From NCBI GenBank assembly GCA_030146705.1, contig JASLBE010000053.1, positions 1-31,870 of the forward strand: a stretch of 31,870 bases of DNA, in the 5' to 3' direction. Numbering within the stretch: position 1 is the first letter of the stretch; each line of letters starts with the position of its first letter. Below, one piece after another: positions 7,990 through 15,310 of the stretch. Below the pieces are notes generated by a model that saw nothing but the letters and a program-made list of their open reading frames with translations, had not been told where the DNA came from and did not search any database. Both the position numbers and the translations under genes were made by a program. This DNA is from Tissierellales bacterium (GTDB taxonomy: Bacteria; Bacillota; Clostridia; Tissierellales; Tissierellaceae).

Positions 7990-8787
7990 ATGAATAAGAA
8001 AATAAAATTATTATTAATAGCTTCAATGTTATTGACTTTTTTACTTACTGCTTGTGGAAAAGAAGAGTTAAGCGGTCTTGAAAAAATAAGGGATGAAAAC
8101 AAAATAGTTATTGGTACTTCGCCGGACTACCCTCCTTTTGAATTTATTTATGAAGGAGAAATAGTTGGAATAGACATGGAACTAGCTAAGTATTTATCCA
8201 AGGAGCTAGGAGTTGAATTTGAAATAAAACAAATGGATTTTTCTAACTTAATAAATGCTATAGAAACAGGTATGGTTGATATAGTTTTAGCGGGGATGAA
8301 TCCTAGTGAGGAAAATAAAAAAGGAGCAGATTTTACAGACCTTTATTATGAATCTGACTTTTCTATTTTAGTAAAAAAGCCTAATAAGTCTATAAGTAAA
8401 ATAGAGGATTTAAAGGGCAAAAAGGTTGGAGTCCAAATGGGAACAACACAAGAGAGAATGATGAGGGAACTAAATGGTGTAGAAGTTATAAGTCTAGTTA
8501 GTAATCCTGACATTGTAATGAACCTTAAAAGCAATAAGATTGACGCTGCAGTTATGGAAAGTCCTGTAACCTTATCTTTTGAATCAGTAAATGATGATAT
8601 TGAAGTGGTTAAAGGGCTTGAGATAAAAGATGATACAGGTGGAATGGGCATAGCTACAAGGAAAGGAAATAAGGACCTAATAGATGAGTTGAATCAAATT
8701 ATAGCTAAGGCTAAAGAAAAAGGTTTAATAGACCAATGGTTTATTAAGGCAGAAAAATTAAATAGGGAAAATATTCAAAATCAATGA
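7990..8787 (+). CDS. Amino-acid ABC transporter substrate-binding lipoprotein (first copy)
   Basis: 265 aa, a family 3 solute-binding protein (HisJ/GlnH type) that captures polar amino acids outside the membrane and delivers them to the permease. A lipoprotein signal peptide ends in the lipobox LLTAC with C22 as the lipidated residue. The family signature SPDYPPFEFI, GIDMELAKYLSKELGV and the later GTTQERMMRE region are present. ATG at 7990 has TAGGAGGA just upstream. Its expression is set by two T-boxes in series. It is separated from the rest of the operon by a third T-box, so the two binding proteins can be expressed at different levels. The substrate is probably arginine or another basic amino acid, inferred from the T-box reading and not from the protein. 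Confidence 0.9.
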   Translation: MNKKIKLLLIASMLLTFLLTACGKEELSGLEKIRDENKIVIGTSPDYPPFEFIYEGEIVGIDMELAKYLSKELGVEFEIKQMDFSNLINAIETGMVDIVLAGMNPSEENKKGADFTDLYYESDFSILVKKPNKSISKIEDLKGKKVGVQMGTTQERMMRELNGVEVISLVSNPDIVMNLKSNKIDAAVMESPVTLSFESVNDDIEVVKGLEIKDDTGGMGIATRKGNKDLIDELNQIIAKAKEKGLIDQWFIKAEKLNRENIQNQ

Positions 8788-8997
8788 TTTAGGGAGTACT
8801 TATAGTGAAGATTTAAGCAAACTGGGTAGCTGGGAGCCAGGAATACAAGCTATAAGGAAAAGGGCTAATAAGATAAACAGGTGAATATAATAACCTGTTT
8901 CGCTAGCAGGCGTTATTGTTTAAGTGGATGTATATAAACATCAACTAGAGTGGCACCGCGGATATCCGTCTCTTTTTTGAGAGGGATATCTTTTTTA
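8788..8997 (+). promoter_or_regulatory. T-box riboswitch 3, inside the operon between the two binding-protein genes
   Basis: It starts right after the TGA of the upstream gene. Lower helix TTAG (8789-8792) with CTAA (8865-8868), left strand GGAGTA (8793-8798), upper helix CTTATAG with CTATAAG; the helices keep pairing while their bases differ from the first leader. The specifier-loop right strand GAAAAGGG (8857-8864) gives AGG (8861-8863), again arginine in the preferred frame. The motif TGGCACCGCGG predicts G73. The terminator pairs GATATCC (8961-8967) and TCTC with GAGA and GGATATC (8984-8990), followed by six T. Its 5' half is copied from the second leader and part of its 3' half from the first. 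Confidence 0.92.
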
Positions 8998-9015
8998 TTA
9001 AAAGGAGGATTATTT

Positions 9016-9825
9016 ATGAAAAAAATATACTTAGGAATTATTTTACTTATATTATCTTTGAGTCTATTGGCTTGTAATAATAAAGAAACTTATACTTTAG
9101 ATGGCGTGAAAAAAAAGGGGAAAATTATAATGGGGACTAGTGGAGACTATCCTCCTAATGAGTTTCATATTATAGAAGATGGAAAGGATAAATTGGTTGG
9201 GTCAGATATTGAGCTTGGGAAATATATAGCTAATAAATTAGGTGTAGACTTAGAAATCAAGGAGATGGAATTTTCTAACTTACTTAGTTCTTTAGAAGTA
9301 GGGCAAATAGATATGATAATTGCTGGAATGGGCAAGGAAAAAGATAGGGATATAAATTTTACTATTTCATATGAAAAAAATGGTGGGAATAATACCTTGC
9401 TTATTAGGAAGGAAGATTATGATAAATATTTAGACTTAGAAGCTTTAGCTGGTAAGACTATAGGTGCCCAAACAGGGTCTATACAGAGAAAATTATTGGA
9501 TGATATAGCTAATATTAATATCAAAGAGTTACCCGGTTTAGACGTGCTTTTAATGGAACTTAAAACCAAGAAAATAGATGCTATAGTTATTACCGCTGAA
9601 TCTGGGGATTCTTATACTAAGGTGGACAAATCTCTAGCCTTGGTAGAGTCAATTAAGCTATATAGCGATGACAGTAGTGGAGCAGCAATAGGCATAAAGA
9701 AAGGGAATGATGGCCTAACTGAAGAAGTCAATAAAATAATAAAAGAGGTAAAAGATAAGGGCCTATACGAAGAATGGAAGGCCCATTGGAAATCTTTAAG
9801 TGATTTAGAAATAGAAAAAAAATAG
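9016..9825 (+). CDS. Amino-acid ABC transporter substrate-binding lipoprotein (second copy)
   Basis: 269 aa, a second family 3 solute-binding protein, related to the first but clearly diverged. The signal peptide ends in SLSLLAC with C20 lipidated. GTSGDYPPNEFH, GSDIELGKYIANKLGVDLEI and GAQTGSIQRKLL follow the family pattern. An upstream extension to 8950 is open in frame but runs through the T-box terminator; ATG 9016 is preceded by AAAGGAGG at 9001-9008 and begins with the signal peptide, so it is the real start. Four bases later comes the permease ribosome binding region, so this protein is the one tightly coupled to the permease. It may have a different affinity or substrate from the first copy. 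Confidence 0.9.
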   Translation: MKKIYLGIILLILSLSLLACNNKETYTLDGVKKKGKIIMGTSGDYPPNEFHIIEDGKDKLVGSDIELGKYIANKLGVDLEIKEMEFSNLLSSLEVGQIDMIIAGMGKEKDRDINFTISYEKNGGNNTLLIRKEDYDKYLDLEALAGKTIGAQTGSIQRKLLDDIANINIKELPGLDVLLMELKTKKIDAIVITAESGDSYTKVDKSLALVESIKLYSDDSSGAAIGIKKGNDGLTEEVNKIIKEVKDKGLYEEWKAHWKSLSDLEIEKK

Positions 9826-9835
9826 GAGGATGGAT

Positions 9836-10561
9836 ATGAATTTTTTAAAAGAATTATTAGGTATTTTAATAAAATATAAGGCGTATTATATAGAGGGGAT
9901 AAAGATAACCTTAGCCTTGTCATTTATTTCTTTATTTGCGGGAACTTTTTTGGGGTCTTTGATTAGTTTTATGAAACTATCTAAGTCTAAGTTATTAAGC
10001 AGCGTAGCTAGTGTATATATAGAGGTTGTTAGGGGTACCCCAATGATGATTCAAATAGCAGTAGTTTATTTTGGTACTTATTTTGCCATGGGGGTTGATA
10101 TTAATGCTTTTACGGCTGCAGTTATTGCTGTTTCTTTAAATTCTGCAGCATATGTAGCAGAAATTATTAGGTCTGGAATCCAGTCTATAGATAAGGGACA
10201 ATGGGAGGCTAGCAAGTCTATTGGCTTAAGCCACAGCCAAACTTTAAGGTATATAATACTACCTCAAGCAGTTAAAAATATTTTACCAGCACTTGGTAAT
10301 GAGTTTGTAACTTTAATAAAAGAAACTTCGGTAGCATCAACCATAGGTGTAACAGATTTAATGTATGCTTCTACAACAATTAGGGCTGCAAGTTTTAAAT
10401 CATTTTCTCCCTTATTAATAGTTGCTATTATTTATTTTATTATGACTTATTCACTATCTAAGTTAGTGAAATTATTGGAAAAGAAGTTAAACCATACTAG
10501 TTTGGAAACAACTAGTGAAAACGAAATACAGCAAGAAATCATAATAGGAGGTATACACTAA
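9836..10561 (+). CDS. Amino-acid ABC transporter permease (HisM/GlnP type)
   Basis: 241 aa with several membrane segments. Binding-protein-dependent permeases of this type form the channel of polar amino-acid importers. The EAA loop that contacts the ATPase is plain: WEASKSIGLSHSQTLRYIILP near residues 121-141, and EVVRGTPMMIQ is the conserved early motif. Two ATGs are possible; ATG 9836 lies six bases after GGAGG (9825-9829), whereas ATG 9830 abuts it, so 9836 is preferred. The stop codon TAA overlaps the ATG of the ATPase gene by one base. Only one permease is present, so the channel is presumably a homodimer. Confidence 0.93.
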   Translation: MNFLKELLGILIKYKAYYIEGIKITLALSFISLFAGTFLGSLISFMKLSKSKLLSSVASVYIEVVRGTPMMIQIAVVYFGTYFAMGVDINAFTAAVIAVSLNSAAYVAEIIRSGIQSIDKGQWEASKSIGLSHSQTLRYIILPQAVKNILPALGNEFVTLIKETSVASTIGVTDLMYASTTIRAASFKSFSPLLIVAIIYFIMTYSLSKLVKLLEKKLNHTSLETTSENEIQQEIIIGGIH

Positions 10562-11274
10562 TGATAGAAATTAAAAATATAAATAAATATTTTGGTAAAA
10601 AACACGTTCTTAAGAATGTGAGCTTAAATATAAAGGAAGGAGAGGTTATTGCTTTAATTGGGCCATCTGGAAGCGGTAAGTCAACTTTAATAAGATGTAT
10701 TAATAAACTAGAAGCTATAAATTCTGGTAATATTTTATATATGGGTGAAGATATTAAAAATAAAGATATATCTACTGATATAGGAATGGTTTTTCAACAT
10801 TTCCATTTGTTTCCTCACAAAACAGTATTAGAGAATATTAGCCTAGGACCAATTTTAACTAAAAAGGCAAGTCCTAAGGAAAGTGAGCTTCAATCATTGA
10901 AATTATTAAAAATGATGGATCTTTTAGATAAAAAAGATGCTTATCCTGAAAATTTATCAGGAGGTCAAAAACAAAGAATAGCCATAGCAAGATCCTTGGC
11001 TATGCAGCCTAAATTAATATTATTTGATGAAGTTACTTCTGCCCTGGATCCAGAAATGGTAGGAGAGGTTTTAAATGTAATGAAGGAATTAGCCAAACAA
11101 GGTATGACTATGGTAGTCGTTACTCATGAGATGGCATTTGCCAAGCAGGTTGCCCATAGGGGTATTTTTATGGTAGATGGGGAAATAGTTGAAGATAGCG
11201 ATGCAAAGGATTTATTTGAAAATCCTAAAGAAGCCAGGACTAAAGATTTTTTATCTAAAATATTAGCTTATTAA
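10561..11274 (+). CDS. Amino-acid ABC transporter ATP-binding protein (GlnQ/HisP type)
   Basis: 237 aa, the ATPase that powers the importer from the cytoplasmic side. Walker A GPSGSGKST at residues 34-42, Q-loop in VFQHFHLFPHKTVLEN, signature LSGGQKQRIAIARSLA, Walker B LILFDEVTSALDPE and H-loop VVTHEM are all intact. HFHLFPHKTVLENI and the length are typical of the polar amino-acid uptake group. AGGAGG at 10546-10551 lies in the end of the permease gene, nine bases before the ATG. It is the last gene of the operon, ending in a strong terminator. Substrate is not evident from the ATPase itself. Confidence 0.95.
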   Translation: MIEIKNINKYFGKKHVLKNVSLNIKEGEVIALIGPSGSGKSTLIRCINKLEAINSGNILYMGEDIKNKDISTDIGMVFQHFHLFPHKTVLENISLGPILTKKASPKESELQSLKLLKMMDLLDKKDAYPENLSGGQKQRIAIARSLAMQPKLILFDEVTSALDPEMVGEVLNVMKELAKQGMTMVVVTHEMAFAKQVAHRGIFMVDGEIVEDSDAKDLFENPKEARTKDFLSKILAY

Positions 11275-11306
11275 AAAAAGAGTGGGGATAACCTCCACTC
11301 TTTTTT
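11274..11306. terminator. Bidirectional terminator between the ATPase and MATE genes
   Basis: GAGTGG (11280-11285) pairs with CCACTC (11295-11300); A-run and T-run flanks extend the stem to 12 bp and provide a U-tract in both directions. It serves the amino-acid operon (+) and the MATE gene (-), whose stop codon lies four bases away. Confidence 0.88.
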
Positions 11307-11310
11307 AAAT

Positions 11311-12672
11311 TTAATCATATAAATTATCTGGCATATTTTCCCACTTATCGCCCCTATACCTATGGATAAAGAAGCCTGCTCTTACATACCAATCGCAAAC
11401 CATAGCCAACCAAACTCCAAAAACTCCAAGGCCTAAATTTTTAGCAAAAAATACTCCAAGCCCTATTCTTACAATCCACATACAAGAAATACTTACAACC
11501 ATAGCATACTTAACATCCTTTGCAGCCCTTAGGGTATTTGGTAAGGTAAAGCCTAGGGGCCATACAAGGGCAACATTAATACCATGGAAGACAATAATCT
11601 TAGTAGCAAGTTTTGCAGTTTCTGCTGACAAGTTGTAAACCTTTAAAATTGTTGATACACCTAAAATTATAAGTAAATTTAAGGCGAAAAGAGAAATATA
11701 GGTATATTTCATTAGTAGCTTAGTGTAGTATCTTGCCTGCTTAAAATCTCCGGCTCCAACGCATTGACTTACGACTGTTATCATAGCCAGTCCAATGGCT
11801 GCACCTGGTAAGAATTGGAAGGCTGTTACAGTATTAGAAACAGCGTTAGCAGTAATTGCAGCAGTTCCAAAAGTAGAAACAACACTTAGAAGCATAATTT
11901 TTCCTAGTTGGAATAAACTATTCTCTATTCCATTAGGAATACCTATTTGTAGTATATCTTTTATCATATCTAAATTAAGCTTGCCCTTAAAAGGATTTTC
12001 TATATGAATTTTAAGGTTATCATTTTTCAAAAGTATAATAATTATTATAGCTGCAACTGCTCTAGATATTAAGGTTGGAATAGCAACTCCTTCTACTCCC
12101 ATCTTAAATTTATATATAAGTAGGGCATTTCCAATAACATTAATAGCATTCATAATTATAGATGTTTTCATAGTTACCTTTGAATTTCCCATGGCCCTAA
12201 AAATTGCAGCACCACTATTGTATATTGCAATAAAAGGGATACTAAGGAAAACTATGGACATATATGTATAGGCATAATCGTAAACAGCCCTATCGATCTT
12301 ACCAAATACTACATTTAATATAAAGTTTCTACCTAGGTACATAAAAAAAGTTATGACTAGGGAGGTTAGGGTTATAAATATAATTAACTGGTGGCCTGCC
12401 TCAGAAGCTTTTTTATTATTATGCCTTCCTAGGTATTGACCAGCAACAACTGCTCCCCCAGTAGCTAACGCCCCAAATATATTGATTAAAAGTATATTTA
12501 TTGAATCAACTAAAGATACAGCAGACACAGCACTTTCTCCTACGCTGGAAACCATTACAGTATCTGCCATCCCAACAGCGACTGCTAAAAGCTGTTCGAT
12601 TATTAAGGGAACTATTAGGTAAATTAAATCCTTCTTTTTGAACATATAGTGTTCTTGTAATGTCTTATCCAA
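11311..12672 (-). CDS. MATE family multidrug/cation antiporter
   Basis: 453 aa with about twelve membrane helices and two related halves, the form of MATE exporters that expel drugs or cationic compounds against Na+ or H+. The N-terminal half has LIVPLIIEQLLAVAVGMADT, the usual first-helix pattern of the family, and GGAVVAGQYLG. The start is TTG at 12672 with AAAGGAA upstream. It is a single-gene unit: the adjoining minus-strand gene has its own terminator at 12814-12853. A perfect 19-bp inverted repeat overlaps its promoter, so a repressor probably controls it. The substrate is unknown. Confidence 0.92.
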   Translation of the reverse strand: MDKTLQEHYMFKKKDLIYLIVPLIIEQLLAVAVGMADTVMVSSVGESAVSAVSLVDSINILLINIFGALATGGAVVAGQYLGRHNNKKASEAGHQLIIFITLTSLVITFFMYLGRNFILNVVFGKIDRAVYDYAYTYMSIVFLSIPFIAIYNSGAAIFRAMGNSKVTMKTSIIMNAINVIGNALLIYKFKMGVEGVAIPTLISRAVAAIIIIILLKNDNLKIHIENPFKGKLNLDMIKDILQIGIPNGIENSLFQLGKIMLLSVVSTFGTAAITANAVSNTVTAFQFLPGAAIGLAMITVVSQCVGAGDFKQARYYTKLLMKYTYISLFALNLLIILGVSTILKVYNLSAETAKLATKIIVFHGINVALVWPLGFTLPNTLRAAKDVKYAMVVSISCMWIVRIGLGVFFAKNLGLGVFGVWLAMVCDWYVRAGFFIHRYRGDKWENMPDNLYD

Positions 12673-12721
12673 AATATCATTTCCTTTTCTAAAAATTTAT
12701 AAGATTTATTTATATTAAGCC

Positions 12722-12750
12722 ATTATACCATATACTTTAGTAAAGTATAG
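12722..12750 (-). promoter_or_regulatory. Promoter with palindromic operator before the MATE gene
   Basis: On the minus strand a perfect -10 TATAAT lies at 12727-12722. Just upstream is a perfect inverted repeat TATACTTTA-G-TAAAGTATA (12731-12749), filling the -35 to -10 spacer, where a bound repressor would block RNA polymerase. The -35 (CTATAC) is weak. A MarR- or TetR-type regulator is a guess; none is encoded nearby. Confidence 0.65.
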
Positions 12751-12813
12751 ATAATAATTGGAATAACTAGTAAATATATTTTATTTATCTTATTATATAT
12801 AAACCCAAAAACA

Positions 12814-12853
12814 AAAAACCATAACCAAAGTTTATCTAGTGGTTATGGTTTTT
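12814..12853 (-). terminator. Terminator of the secreted-protein gene
   Basis: A 13-bp perfect stem (12814-12826 with 12841-12853, arms AAAAACCATAACC and GGTTATGGTTTTT) with a 14-base loop, 11 bases after the stop codon on the minus strand, and T-rich beyond. Confidence 0.88.
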
Positions 12854-12864
12854 AAAAACAATAT

Positions 12865-14283
12865 TTAAATAGCTAATTCTAAACTTGGCTCAGGAGAAGT
12901 AAATCTAGTTAACTCACCTAAGTATAAGCTCTTAAAATCCTTATCTAATTGATTTATATCCTTACTTAACCTGCTTAATTTTTTATTAAAGGATTTTTCA
13001 TCTAGCTCATTGGATTCTCTTAAAAAGTCAATTTGATTATTTATATTAAGAAGATTTTCTAAGATACTTATTTCTTTCTTTATTCTTTTATATTCCTTCC
13101 TATTACTTATCCTATCTCTTCCTAAAGATTCAGAGGAAAGGTAATAATCAAGAATACTTAAATCTTCATTTAAATTAGAGATATCATCTACCCCTATTAA
13201 TCTAGGATTTTCATAAAGCCTAGAAATATCTTGGTCAAGCCCTCCTATTAAAGACTTAATACTAGCAGATATACTTTCACTTGCAAGAATATTTTCCTTG
13301 CAATAACTTAGGTTGGAATTAATGCTTAGGATTATTTTAGCATATTCTCCAGTATCCTGATTTAAATTATCTATATACCTATTTAAATCAAGACTAGCTA
13401 ATGATTCATAATTAGCATCTATGTACTGCCTTGTATAGTCTATAATTTCAATAAGTTCATTTAACCTAGCTTCCAACTTACTTAAGTCCTTCTTATTAAA
13501 GTAAATCTTCATCCTATTACTTTTAATTTCCAAGGCTAAAAGTTCTTTATTTATTGAGCTATCTAACCTTTTAATAAAAAAAGTTTTTAAGTCATTTTGC
13601 TTGTAAACTAGGTTTTTATCCAAATGTTTGGCTACATTCTCTATATACCTAATATTTAGGTTGGAATTTATCTTATTAATATTAAATTTCATCCTTAAAG
13701 TATGTATTTGCCCTCTTATTAACCTTAAGTCTTTTATGATACTTTTAATACTTTTTACAGCTGTTTTAAAGTCCTTTATACTAGCTATATTATTATATAA
13801 AGAAAAAACATCTCCAATGATTTGAGATATATCATTTACGATTTCTACTTCCGCAGAGTATGATGCCTTTAACCTTTCTAACTCAAGTATATCAATAGTA
13901 TCTAAAAGGTTAATTAGTTTGCTTTTAATACTTTTAGTTCTTAATGAAACCTCCACAGCATTATAGTCAACTTTAAAACTCCTCCTAACCATCATTAAAG
14001 ATGTGGGCTCTATTGTAGAGTCTTCAATAGTAGAACTTTCTGCTTTCTCTAGTTTTTTTAAATCATCTCTTAAGTCTAAATTATTTGAACTAGTAGTTTG
14101 ATTAAGCTCTATTTCATCTTCTAATACAAGTTCAATATCCTTTAAATTTTCCTCCAAGACTTCTATTTCTTCAAGACCAGTTTCAATCTCCTGCGAAAAA
14201 ACTGGACTAAATAAGGAAATATTTCCTAAAAGAATTGATACTATTAAGATAAGAGAAAGCTTACTTTTAATAATTTTTTCCAT
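12865..14283 (-). CDS. Secreted helical protein of unknown function
   Basis: 472 aa. A lysine-containing N-terminus followed by a hydrophobic core and VFSQ near residue 30 looks like a Sec signal peptide; there is no lipobox, sortase motif or second membrane segment, so the product is probably released or held non-covalently. Residues 31-65 are very acidic. The rest is almost entirely helical and rich in Leu, Ile, Lys, Asn and Ser, likely forming long helical bundles or coiled coils, with a single cysteine in the mature part. I recognise no domain. ATG at 14283 has GGAGGG upstream. It is a single-gene unit with its own promoter and terminator, and a perfect palindrome covers the -10. Confidence 0.75.
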   Translation of the reverse strand: MEKIIKSKLSLILIVSILLGNISLFSPVFSQEIETGLEEIEVLEENLKDIELVLEDEIELNQTTSSNNLDLRDDLKKLEKAESSTIEDSTIEPTSLMMVRRSFKVDYNAVEVSLRTKSIKSKLINLLDTIDILELERLKASYSAEVEIVNDISQIIGDVFSLYNNIASIKDFKTAVKSIKSIIKDLRLIRGQIHTLRMKFNINKINSNLNIRYIENVAKHLDKNLVYKQNDLKTFFIKRLDSSINKELLALEIKSNRMKIYFNKKDLSKLEARLNELIEIIDYTRQYIDANYESLASLDLNRYIDNLNQDTGEYAKIILSINSNLSYCKENILASESISASIKSLIGGLDQDISRLYENPRLIGVDDISNLNEDLSILDYYLSSESLGRDRISNRKEYKRIKKEISILENLLNINNQIDFLRESNELDEKSFNKKLSRLSKDINQLDKDFKSLYLGELTRFTSPEPSLELAI

Positions 14284-14323
14284 GTAATCCCTCCTATAGA
14301 TGTCAAAATAACTTACAAGTTAT

Positions 14324-14364
14324 TAACTATAGTATACTATAGTTAGGGACTTTTCTAAAGTAAA
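14324..14364 (-). promoter_or_regulatory. Promoter with 22-bp palindrome before the secreted-protein gene
   Basis: Read on the minus strand, -35 TTTACT (14364-14359), a 17-base spacer and -10 TATAGT (14341-14336). A perfect inverted repeat with half-site TAACTATAGTA spans 14324-14345 and covers the -10 and the start point, a typical repressor-binding position. Confidence 0.6.
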
Positions 14365-14433
14365 TAAAATTATTTATATAATTGATTTATTTACCTAAAC
14401 TATATTTCCTATTTTTAAGATTTTAGTAGTAGC

Positions 14434-15300
14434 CTATATCTGTTTATAACTATTTTTTATAAGAGGCCTATTTATCTCTGATAAGCTCCCTTCTAAAAGT
14501 ATACCTTCACCATTATTATAATTGTATTTATAAGATTTTTTAATTGCTGAATATATAAACTGAACAGCCTTATTAATAGCTACTGGGAGACTATCTCCAT
14601 TTAATATTTTACCTATTAAAACACTAGTAAATATATCTCCAGTTCCAGGATAGCTTATGGGAATATAACTAGAACTTACATTCCAAAAATAACCAGTACT
14701 TTTTTCATACGCATAAACATGGATATCTTTGTTATTTATACTAGGAACACTAGTAATTACAACTATATTAGGTCCTAGCTTGGCTAGTTTAACTAAGATT
14801 TCCTTTATTTCAGCTATTGTCAAACTATCCTTGGTTGGCATATCCAAAAGATAACTAGCTTCTGTATAGTTAGGAGTTATAATATTAGCAAAACTAAGCA
14901 ACTCTTTCATTTTTAGCATAAGTTCTTTACTAATAGTAGGATAAAGTTTATTATTATCTCCCATAATAGGATCTACAACACAAATAGTATTTTTAGTTTT
15001 AAATTTTTTTATAAAATCTATAAGTAGGTCAACCTGTTTTGACGAACCTAAAAAACCACTATAGATAGCATCAAACTTTAGACCTATTTTTGCCCAGTGA
15101 TCCATATAACTAGCCATTGTATCGGTTAAGTCTACAAATGTAAAATTATCATAATATCCAGTATTGGTTGAAAAAACCCCTGTGGGCAAAGGACATACCT
15201 GGATACCCATAGTAGCTAATACAGGAGTTATTCCCATTAAAGAAACCCTTCCTATACCAGCCAAATCATGAATAGCTGCAACTTTTTTTATAGGATTCAC
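14434..15300 (-). CDS. Pyridoxamine kinase-like PfkB family protein
   Basis: 288 aa. It resembles PdxY/PdxK-type kinases of the ribokinase superfamily, which phosphorylate pyridoxal, pyridoxine or pyridoxamine to their 5'-phosphates for vitamin B6 salvage. Visible features: N-terminal AAIHDLAGIGRVSLMGITP, VVDPIMGDNNKLY near residues 108-120, ITPNYTEASYLL near 141, and the anion-hole/catalytic motif PGTGD (218-222) with D222 as the likely base. The start is GTG at 15300 with AGGAG at good spacing. It lies 10 bases after the radical SAM gene and is probably in its operon; the link between them is not obvious. Confidence 0.85.
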   Translation of the reverse strand: MNPIKKVAAIHDLAGIGRVSLMGITPVLATMGIQVCPLPTGVFSTNTGYYDNFTFVDLTDTMASYMDHWAKIGLKFDAIYSGFLGSSKQVDLLIDFIKKFKTKNTICVVDPIMGDNNKLYPTISKELMLKMKELLSFANIITPNYTEASYLLDMPTKDSLTIAEIKEILVKLAKLGPNIVVITSVPSINNKDIHVYAYEKSTGYFWNVSSSYIPISYPGTGDIFTSVLIGKILNGDSLPVAINKAVQFIYSAIKKSYKYNYNNGEGILLEGSLSEINRPLIKNSYKQI

Positions 15301-15310
15301 AATATCACTC

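Noticed and set aside
7911..8102. Minus-strand ORF over the second T-box and start of the first binding-protein gene
   Set aside because: It has no ribosome binding site and lies across a structured leader and a real gene; it is a shadow of both.
8950..9015. N-terminal extension of the second binding protein to 8950
   Set aside because: It would be translated from the T-box motif and terminator; ATG 9016 has a strong ribosome binding site and begins with the signal peptide.
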